The notes below the pieces were generated by a model that saw only the letters and a program-made list of their open reading frames with translations, was not told the DNA's origin and searched no databases. DNA of 41,813 bases from JAAYBG01 sp964411675 (GTDB lineage: Bacteria; Bacillota_I; Bacilli_A; ML615J-28; CAG-698), in the NCBI GenBank assembly GCA_964411675.1, contig CAYPLR010000012.1, positions 1-41,813 of the forward strand, in the 5' to 3' direction. The translations under genes were made by a program, and so were the position numbers. This document shows positions 41,812 to 41,813 of this stretch, in pieces (position 1 is the first letter of the stretch; each line of letters begins with the position of its first letter).

Positions 41812-41813
41812 AA

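Overview
The window is a chromosomal segment of a low-GC, Gram-positive-type bacterium (Bacillota), most likely of the Bacilli/Erysipelotrichia/Tenericutes-like branch. Several blocks keep the gene order I recall from Bacillus subtilis: trmR-trhP1-trhP2-greA, yqeG-yqeH-yqeK-rsfS, hrcA-grpE-dnaK-dnaJ-rsmE-mtaB and apt-relA-dtd. Promoters are clean sigma-A type (17-nt spacers, TATAAT), ribosome binding sites are strong GGAGG, and TGA acts as a stop codon, so this is not a code-4 mollicute. A lipoprotein amidase predicted to cut peptidoglycan argues for a cell wall (own or that of neighbours). An NfnAB-type flavin/Fe-S oxidoreductase points to ferredoxin-based, probably anaerobic metabolism. Exact taxonomy cannot be settled from the sequence alone.

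Layout. 0.1-1.5 kb: radC and a YgjP-type metallopeptidase. 1.8-3.0 kb: a large HTH regulator with a helical repeat domain, behind a promoter region with repeats. 3.0-5.8 kb: tRNA wobble-uridine 5-methoxy/hydroxy modification genes. 5.9-8.8 kb: greA, an unusual two-part ROK protein and asnA. 8.9-12.8 kb: ribosome assembly/housekeeping genes (yqeG, yqeH, yqeK, rsfS) and pyk. 12.9-16.6 kb: glucokinase, a metallo-beta-lactamase-fold hydrolase and nfnA-nfnB. 16.7-21.4 kb: the heat-shock operon with two CIRCE operators. 21.5-24.9 kb: rsmE, mtaB and a DEAD-box helicase. 25.0-28.9 kb: rmuC and a copper ATPase with a chaperone-like C-terminal domain. 29.0-30.5 kb, minus strand: a domesticated transposase-like HTH gene overlapping ispG. 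30.7-33.2 kb: Ig-repeat amidase lipoprotein and rpmG. 33.3-34.5 kb, minus strand: rarA. 34.6-38.4 kb: Leloir galactose operon galT-galE-galK. 38.5-41.7 kb: apt-relA-dtd.

The record holds four runs of exactly 100 N. Two of them (in dnaK and copA) are flanked by an identical 55-bp sequence on both sides. Collapsing N plus one copy (155 bp) restores uninterrupted reading frames of normal length, so these two are assembly artefacts and not broken genes. The other two (in yqeH and hrcA) show no flanking overlap and do hide coding sequence, probably more than 100 bp each.

No rRNA, tRNA, CRISPR array, intact insertion sequence, prophage or riboswitch was recognised, and no gene-free stretch exceeds 300 bases. 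Most of the window is conserved housekeeping DNA. The most interesting items are the HTH gene coupled to ispG, the possible internal start for a free copper chaperone inside copA, the palindrome array before the gal operon, the double CIRCE, and the hairpin between hrcA and grpE. I did not find a clearly new defence or metabolic system.
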